From positions 1 to 7,915 of the forward strand of contig DAOWLL010000062.1 of assembly GCA_030641945.1 (NCBI GenBank): DNA of 7,915 nucleotides, in the 5' to 3' direction. Each line of letters begins with the position of its first letter. Position 1 is the stretch's first letter. The position numbers were made by a program, and so were the translations under genes. This DNA comes from Gammaproteobacteria bacterium (GTDB lineage Bacteria; Pseudomonadota; Gammaproteobacteria; SZUA-229). Positions 6,608-7,915 of this stretch are shown in pieces. Below the pieces are notes generated by a model. It made no database searches and was not told the DNA's origin. It saw only the letters and a list, made by a program, of their open reading frames with translations.

Positions 6608-7108
6608 TTAGTGAGCAGTATCCTGAGTAGCCGCTGAGGCCTGTTGCTGCTGTGCTTGTTGCATGTACAGGGCATTGAAGTTCACCGGTGCAAGCAACAA
6701 CGGTGGAAAACCGCCTTTGCTGACGAGTTCGGCAATCGCTTCGCGCGCAAACGGGAACAGGGTTTCCGGAACAAAAGCCCCCAGCATTCCCTTCTGGTTT
6801 TCCTGCTCAAAGCCAGAGATGGTGAAAATGCCTGACTGCGTCAATTCAACCAGAAATGCTGTTTTCTTGTTTTGTTTCGCGGTGACAGTTATTTTCAGAT
6901 CAACCTCAAAAGTATCCTTGCCGATTGAGTGATTGGAGCTGTTCAGTTGAATATTGACTTCAGGCTGCCACTCGCCATCAGCAAAAACTGTTGGCGCATT
7001 GGGCGACTCAAATGATACGTCTTTCAGGTAAAGTTTTTGTATTGAAAATTGCTGTTCCTGCGCCTGGCCCTCGGGTTGTCCCTGGGCTGGCTGGTTTTCC
7101 TCGGCCAT
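6608..7108 (-). CDS. secB: Protein-export chaperone SecB
   Basis: This cytoplasmic homotetrameric chaperone keeps precursor proteins unfolded and passes them to SecA for Sec export, including many outer-membrane proteins. The product has 166 residues, about ten more than E. coli SecB. The extra residues are a Gln/Pro/Glu-rich N-terminus (residues 2-20) and a Gln/Ala-rich C-terminal tail. The conserved core begins FSIQKLYLKDVSFESPNAP (21-39). It continues with the beta strands around INIQ- and VDLKITVTA-like segments, SGIFTISGF, the SecA-linked region LGAFVPETLFPFAREAIAELVSKGGFPPLLLAPVNF, and NALYMQQ near the end. ATG at 7108 has an AGAGA ribosome site about nine bases upstream. The gene starts 29 bases after the rhodanese. 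grxC, which sits between these two in E. coli and many relatives, is absent and there is no room for it. Confidence 0.97.
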   Translation of the reverse strand: MAEENQPAQGQPEGQAQEQQFSIQKLYLKDVSFESPNAPTVFADGEWQPEVNIQLNSSNHSIGKDTFEVDLKITVTAKQNKKTAFLVELTQSGIFTISGFEQENQKGMLGAFVPETLFPFAREAIAELVSKGGFPPLLLAPVNFNALYMQQAQQQQASAATQDTAH

Positions 7109-7137
7109 GATGATATCTCTAGATTAATGTTTGAAGT

Positions 7138-7563
7138 TTATTTTTTGGTAAGCGGCAAATTAGCCTCTTGCCAGCTCAGAATTCCGCCAGCAATATTATG
7201 CACATTACTGAAACCCGAACTCTTTAGAATTCTACTGGCTTTGCCGGAAATATTACCACTGCGGCAATAGGCCAGAACAGGCGTGTTCTTGTCTTTCACC
7301 AGGCTGTCAAGCTGGCTTTTTAACGATGAAAGCGGGATGTTTTTAGCGTTCTTGATATGCCCGTTATTAAAATCAGCCGCCTCACGCACATCCAGTACGA
7401 CAGCGTCATCATTGTTCATTAATCGAATCGCTGCTGTCGGGTCCAGCTGATTAGCCCTGCCCGACTGGTGTTCGTATTCGGCCTTGATAACAAGCGTCAA
7501 AACCACAACAAAGCCACCAACCAGAAGCAGGTGGTTACCTGCAAATTCGATTATTTGTTCCAT
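7138..7563 (-). CDS. Membrane-anchored single-domain rhodanese (YibN-like sulfurtransferase)
   Basis: The 141-residue protein has an N-terminal membrane anchor at about 11-27 (HLLLVGGFVVVLTLVIK) followed by one rhodanese domain (about 42-138). Visible rhodanese features are VVLDVREAADFNNGHI (55-70), IPLSSL (76-81), the active-site loop CRSGNIS with nucleophile Cys100, and the closing AGGILSWQEANLPL. The Cys is present, so persulfide transfer is possible; the donor and acceptor are unknown. Length, anchor and position before secB match E. coli YibN. The pairing with an ArsR regulator also recalls the E. coli ygaV-ygaP pair, although YgaP has its membrane helices at the other end. With a short N-terminus before the helix and basic/charged residues after it, the topology is uncertain; a cytoplasmic catalytic domain is usual for YibN. 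ATG at 7563 lies 43 bases after the arsR stop, with no good Shine-Dalgarno. Confidence 0.93.
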   Translation of the reverse strand: MEQIIEFAGNHLLLVGGFVVVLTLVIKAEYEHQSGRANQLDPTAAIRLMNNDDAVVLDVREAADFNNGHIKNAKNIPLSSLKSQLDSLVKDKNTPVLAYCRSGNISGKASRILKSSGFSNVHNIAGGILSWQEANLPLTKK

Positions 7564-7592
7564 AAAACCAGGGCCAGACTATACAGCGAATC

Positions 7593-7608
7593 AAGCCTGA
7601 ACAGGCTT
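7593..7608. repeat. 16-bp inverted repeat between arsR and the rhodanese gene
   Basis: AAGCCTG-AA-CAGGCTT has perfect 7-base arms with a 2-base centre. It overlaps the TAA of arsR and fills the upstream part of the 43-base gap before the rhodanese. As RNA it could close as a 6-bp stem with a 4-base loop, but no U-run follows on the minus strand, so it is not an intrinsic terminator. It lies 9 bases upstream of a minus-strand TATAGT (7578-7583), where the -35 region of an internal promoter would be, so an operator role is possible. It does not match the AT-rich form usual for ArsR operators. The function is not established. Confidence 0.45.
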
Positions 7609-7909
7609 AATCATGAATCTTTTTGGCTGAGCAGAATACTTCCTGCATCATGCCAATCAAGCGCAGTGTACGTGTATCACTCACCCGGTAATAAACCTTG
7701 TTGGCATCTTTACGCGAAGCGAGTATTCCTTTATCACGCAGAATAGCCAGATGCTGGGAAATATTGCTTTGTGATGTACCCACCGATTCGACAATATCCT
7801 GTACACTCACTTCCTGGTCGCCCAGGGTACAGAGTATTCTAAGTCTTAGCGGGTGAGACATGGCTTTCAGGGAGCGGGAAGCGCGATTGATGTCCTCTTC
7901 ACGGGTCAT
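7607..7909 (-). CDS. ArsR-family winged-helix repressor, probably reactive-sulfur sensing (SqrR/BigR/HlyU/YgaV type)
   Basis: This is a small dimeric winged-helix DNA-binding protein of 100 residues from ATG 7909; a TTG at 7912 directly before it is an alternative, and the upstream region lies outside the window. The fold is clear: ASRSLKAMSHPLRLRILCTLGDQ (helices 1-2), SVQDIVESVGTSQSNISQHLAILRDKGI (helix-turn-helix) and SRKDANKVYYRV (wing). The metal-site motif ELCVCDL of ArsR/SmtB is replaced by EVSVQDI and there is no His/Asp-rich last helix, so metal sensing by those sites is unlikely. The protein has only two cysteines: Cys27 in RILCTL and Cys93 in EVFCSA, 66 residues apart. I recall that spacing for the sulfur-sensing pairs of SqrR (41/107), BigR (42/108) and HlyU (38/104). 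It lies first in the minus-strand run before a rhodanese, consistent with persulfide-controlled repression. The fold is certain; the sulfur-sensing role is inferred. Confidence 0.93.
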   Translation of the reverse strand: MTREEDINRASRSLKAMSHPLRLRILCTLGDQEVSVQDIVESVGTSQSNISQHLAILRDKGILASRKDANKVYYRVSDTRTLRLIGMMQEVFCSAKKIHD

Positions 7910-7915
7910 CAAAAC

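Overview
The window looks like a piece of a gammaproteobacterial chromosome of intermediate GC content. The gene set rhodanese, secB, gpsA and trmL is the same neighbourhood found in E. coli (yibN-grxC-secB-gpsA-cysE-trmL), and the protein sequences of SecB, GpsA and TrmL are close to the gammaproteobacterial type. Next to it is an MSHA-type (type IV pilus-like) biogenesis cluster. The species cannot be named from the sequence. Coding density is very high: no gene-free stretch exceeds about 85 bases, and I see no tRNA, rRNA, CRISPR array, insertion sequence or integrase.

Region 1 (1-5036, all on the minus strand, so read right to left) is a regulator-pilus operon. It starts with a sigma-54-dependent NtrC-class response regulator (3570-5036). 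The stop codon of this gene directly abuts the start of an ExeA/MshM-type AAA ATPase with one membrane helix and a C-terminal SPOR domain (2145-3569). Next come an MshL-type outer-membrane secretin lipoprotein (431-2125) and the beginning of a gene whose product starts MSLLLDALKKAA, a type seen in secretion/pilus assembly operons. That last gene has an in-frame TGA at 107-109. The same frame then continues sensibly to the window edge, into what looks like a juxtamembrane basic segment and the start of a membrane helix.

Region 2 (5037-5117) is a short divergent intergenic region that must hold the 5' signals of both the regulator operon (leftward) and trmL (rightward).

Region 3 (5118-7915) has trmL on the plus strand converging with a four-gene minus-strand run: arsR-type regulator, membrane-anchored rhodanese, secB, gpsA. 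trmL and gpsA overlap tail to tail by 4 bases. Compared with E. coli, grxC and cysE are absent and trmL is inverted. The ArsR-family protein has no metal-site motif in its recognition helix. It carries a Cys pair 66 residues apart (Cys27 and Cys93), the spacing I recall for the (per)sulfide-sensing SqrR/BigR/HlyU regulators, and it lies directly upstream of a rhodanese. This suggests a reactive-sulfur-responsive module feeding into a housekeeping export and lipid-precursor operon.

Points most worth a second look: the interrupted pilus gene, the regulator-rhodanese pair with a 16-bp dyad between them, the SPOR domain on MshM, and the translational coupling of an orphan NtrC-type regulator to the pilus genes.
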